The position numbers and the translations under genes are program-made. The notes beneath the pieces are model-generated. The model ran no database searches. It saw only the letters and a list, made by a program, of their open reading frames with translations, and had not been told where the DNA came from. This document shows positions 60,904 through 64,000 of a DNA stretch of 64,000 bases, piece after piece. Source of the stretch: Rotaria sp. Silwood1 (Eukaryota > Rotifera > Eurotatoria > Philodinida > Philodinidae); assembly GCA_905250075.1 (NCBI GenBank), contig CAJNOP010000016.1, positions 2,853,908 through 2,917,907 of the forward strand, read 5' to 3'. Positions within the stretch are counted from its first letter, which is position 1. The number at the start of each line of letters is the position of its first letter.

Positions 60904-63421
60904 TATATATAACAGTTTCATTCGTCGTATAATTCAATGCTTCTTATAATAAAAATGTAAAATTAAAGAAAAAAGAAGTGTTACAAATGAAAAATACTGA
61001 GCTAATAGCAACAGAGAAAACGAAAAATAAGAACGCCTGTCAGAAAATTAAAAAAATCGTGATTTTGTACTATCTATATTTCATATCAGTATAATGAAGC
61101 TGAAGAATATACGTGAGTTCTATATTTCAGCCCCTTTGGAACTGCGCTAACAAGCTTTTTTTTAGTGATTAGAAATCGATAAAAACCAGTTGTGTTTCAA
61201 AGTTTTTGTGCAGAGATAGTGAAATTGCCATTCCATTAAGTCTTGTTTATGGATGAGGAGAATACCACAATTGAAAAAATACTTTTTTTTTTTATTTAGT
61301 ACTCATATGCAAGTTACATACTGCTCGTATAGATAAGTTTCGTGATTGTTATCAATTACAAGATGCATGAGTGTTCCTGGAGAAAATGACTAAAATTTGG
61401 ACTAAGTGATCTAATTCGAGGCCTACTAAGGAGCTATGATTATCCTCCAGCAAATTAGAATCATTAGCATATTGCTGCGAAGATTTTACATGCTCACAGT
61501 ATTTTCTAACGCAATATCGTGGTTCTTCTAAGGAATACCAGAAAAACTAATTCGAGAACTTCGACTTGAAGTTTTGCACAAAGAAAAACTCTAGCAAGAA
61601 TAGTCTATTGTGAGGATTTGAGTTTCACTCGACTACGAATTGCGGCGCGAAGCTCGAAATATTGATTATCGAAAAAAACGATACTTCAAAAAAAGAAGGA
61701 ATAACCATTTTGACGACCTATCATAAAACGCTTCTGTCCGAAAGATATTTACATTTTATCAGAATCAGGCTTTTTTAGTCGTTATAAATTGGAAAAGATA
61801 CGTATCCAACAATTAGAGGATCAAGAATAAAATGAAAATGAAAAGTAGCCATTTCGAAATTCATTATTAAGAGAATTCTATTAACAAGTATCATCATGTT
61901 TCTGATGAAGACTACACTAAATGATTGCTTGGTTATCACTTTGATTCATTATCTATCATGAGATATATTCATAGCTGTCTTATATATGAGCAAAAGATAT
62001 GCTAACAAACCTTTGTTGCTATCATCGTTTTCATCGTCTCAAACCTTGAAAAGCAACAAAAGAAACAAAAAATTACTTTTTTGAGTGGTCTCCTGTGATA
62101 AAGAGATAGATTCTACTATGAAGTTGCATTATCACGCTTGAGACCATCAGGATCAAAAACTATAGCTTTCAATACGTACACATATTAAATAAAAGAAACA
62201 AAAGCCTACAAAGAATTACGTAAATGTGGCCCAGATCGATCTCAAATTTCGGCAATCGAGTTTGACCTAACATAAGAAAGATAAACAATTTCACCTAGAG
62301 TCGATTCTGTCCTATCGAAGGTTTTTCTTATCGCTCCTGCTCACAATAGTTAATTGTAGAACTAGCTCATCACCTTTAATTATCTTGGGTACAAGATGAA
62401 AACGAAATTGATAGAACGGTTGTTTTTCAGAATCTACTCAAGATGAACCAAAACTCATATTGAAGATTATGAATATCGCGGCATAAAATATGAATTTGGC
62501 TATAGCAAAAGATACGCAAAGTATGAAGGTGAAATACATTTATGAACAAGTAGAGACATTATGTGCCTTGCACAGAATTATCAGAGTATTCAAAGATCAT
62601 TACAGACTACATGATGCACATAGTCACAATTCGAAAGTGATTGATCAATAAAGAGTCATTCCTCGTAAGTCTGTAAAAACTACGATAAGCTTGACTCTTA
62701 GTGTACATTATCAAATGACTTCAAACTTATAGTCATCTATTCATGTTGCTATTTGTTGTTCGGATTCAGTAGAAATTTCTATCAAATTGATAATGACCTT
62801 AGCTGCCAACTTATGTTTTAAAAATTTTGCGACGTCTATCAAATGTAACTGACCATCTGAAGTACATATTAATAAAACATTTGGTAAAAATTAATCTTTG
62901 CCGATTTCTATCATTCGTTCATTCATTTGAAAACTTCATATTGAGCAGTGTTTTATTCAGCATGAGAGCCAAGGAGTTTGTACTCTCCTAGATTTGGTAG
63001 CTATTGTAGCATGTACTGTATATTTATGCTTCCATAAATAGATGTTCACCTTTCCGGAGTTTTAAATCGTTCCTTCAGAATGAAAAACCTGACTACAACG
63101 CTGTAATTGATGCAACAGAAGACGTGAATTTTAATCAGCTTCACCTTCATATTATTTTAAATCTTAACGTTATTATATATGATTATTCTTTTTTTTTTAA
63201 ATTAGCCAATCAGAAAAAAAAATTTTTTTTAATTTTGACAATTCATCTTTCAAACAATGAAACCCTAAGAAATATTTCAAACAGATTAAAATTGAGCGCT
63301 AAAGTCAATGAAATAATTAAATCGAATGTAGCGACAATCAATTTATGATGATTCATATATATATACAAATACAAAAAATATTGCCAACAGTAACAACGTT
63401 CCAAAATTTTGCAAATAAAAA
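60904..63421. other. Gene-free stretch after the foldback pair
   Basis: No supported gene in about 2.5 kb. Open frames at 63124-63348 and 63494-63243 are AT-rich and overlap on opposite strands. The last 100-200 bases should hold the promoter of the gene at 63422. Confidence 0.4.
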
Positions 63422-63971
63422 ATGCCTTCGATAAGTGAAAAACCTCGTATTGTTTATATTCATTCAAATTTTGATATTCAACAATATTCAACACAATTTG
63501 AATTACAAAGTGAACGCAAATGTTTATTTTTTCTTAATATAATTAATCCATTCAAAGATGAATATAATGCTACAGATGAATCTTTACATCAAACAATAGT
63601 TAAAACTTTATTAAAACATCTTAAAACAGAAATACGTTCACAATATAATTGTTGGCCTATGTATAATATACCATCATCATCACTTTCACTTAAATATCTT
63701 TATACAACAAATGAAAATAATAAACATGTTTTACCGTCGGATATTATTTGTAAAGGTAGATGATTTTATATTTTGATTTATATAAAATAAAGTTTTTTCA
63801 TTTTGTATAGAATATTGTCATCTTCACGGTATTTGTTGGCAATCCATCAAAGCTGATAAATCATTATACGATAAAATGCGTGAATATTTAAATAACTTTC
63901 GTCTAGAAATTATCGATGCACTAAATGAAAATAAATTACGAACAGCAGTCAATGAGGAGTCAGAACAGTAG
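63422..63971 (+). CDS. Hypothetical protein, two exons
   Basis: Exons 63422-63755 and 63811-63971 join in phase and give 164 residues; the intron is 55 bases with GT-AG ends. I do not recognise the family. The N-terminal part has PRIVYIHSNFDIQQYSTQF, a possible beta-alpha start, then a helical region with HQTIVKTLLKHLKTEIRSQ. A Cys-containing stretch, CHLHGICWQ, follows the splice junction, then a charged helical C-terminus. There is no signal peptide or membrane segment. The clean splice, uniform codon use and lack of stops support a real gene. Function is unknown. Confidence 0.65.
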
Positions 63972-64000
63972 ATACATAACTATGAACAAATTAAAAGTTT

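Overview
The window reads as nuclear DNA of a small-genome animal, most likely a bdelloid rotifer (Rotaria or Adineta type). It is strongly AT-rich. Genes are split by many introns of about 45-70 bases with GTAAGT/GTATGT-like donors and T-rich acceptors, mixed with a few introns of 0.6-2.9 kb. The protein set is metazoan (FGF receptor, M-Ras, neuronal calcium sensor, hamartin, dolichyl-diphosphatase, a ciliary protein). It also includes an intronless ADP-ribosyltransferase plus kinesin-light-chain-type TPR gene, of a kind I associate with bdelloids, and a short LEA-like protein. The taxonomic call is inference. All gene models were built by reading both strands and joining exons so that phase is preserved; every multi-exon model below is in frame across all junctions.

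Layout. 1-320 (minus): first exons of a neuronal calcium sensor protein. 1056-1864 (minus): small five-exon gene of unknown, possibly ciliary, role. 2825-4020 (minus): decayed mariner-type transposase. 6435-7168 (minus): M-Ras. 10530-14787 (minus): 13-exon FGF receptor-like tyrosine kinase. 14788-21866: long gene-free stretch with possible decayed retroelement pieces. 21867-23960 (plus): ART-TPR gene broken by three in-frame stops. 25798-34619 (minus): 13-exon hamartin (TSC1) homologue. 34812-38386 (minus): eight-exon dolichyldiphosphatase (DOLPP1), with a 1-kb foldback repeat in its long intron. 38705-45547 (plus): seven-exon PPP1R32/SAXO4-like ciliary protein, head to head with DOLPP1. 47161-47433 (minus): small LEA-like protein. 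47695-49938 (minus): membrane glycosyltransferase of the fungal MIPC-synthase (SUR1/CSH1) type. 49939-63421: gene-free but rich in mobile DNA, holding a foldback element, a Tc1-like relic, a nearly whole mariner copy with an inactivated transposase, and two foldback elements side by side sharing one TA. 63422-63971 (plus): two-exon gene of unknown function.

The genes do not form one pathway. FGFR and M-Ras are both growth-factor signalling components and hamartin is a brake on TOR signalling, but they are separate transcription units and their proximity is probably chance. The strongest shared theme is mobile DNA. At least six large inverted-repeat (foldback/MITE-like) structures occur in introns and intergenic DNA. 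Several have ends of the form CAGGGT(G/A)TCCC next to TA, which suggests non-autonomous Tc1/mariner-type families.
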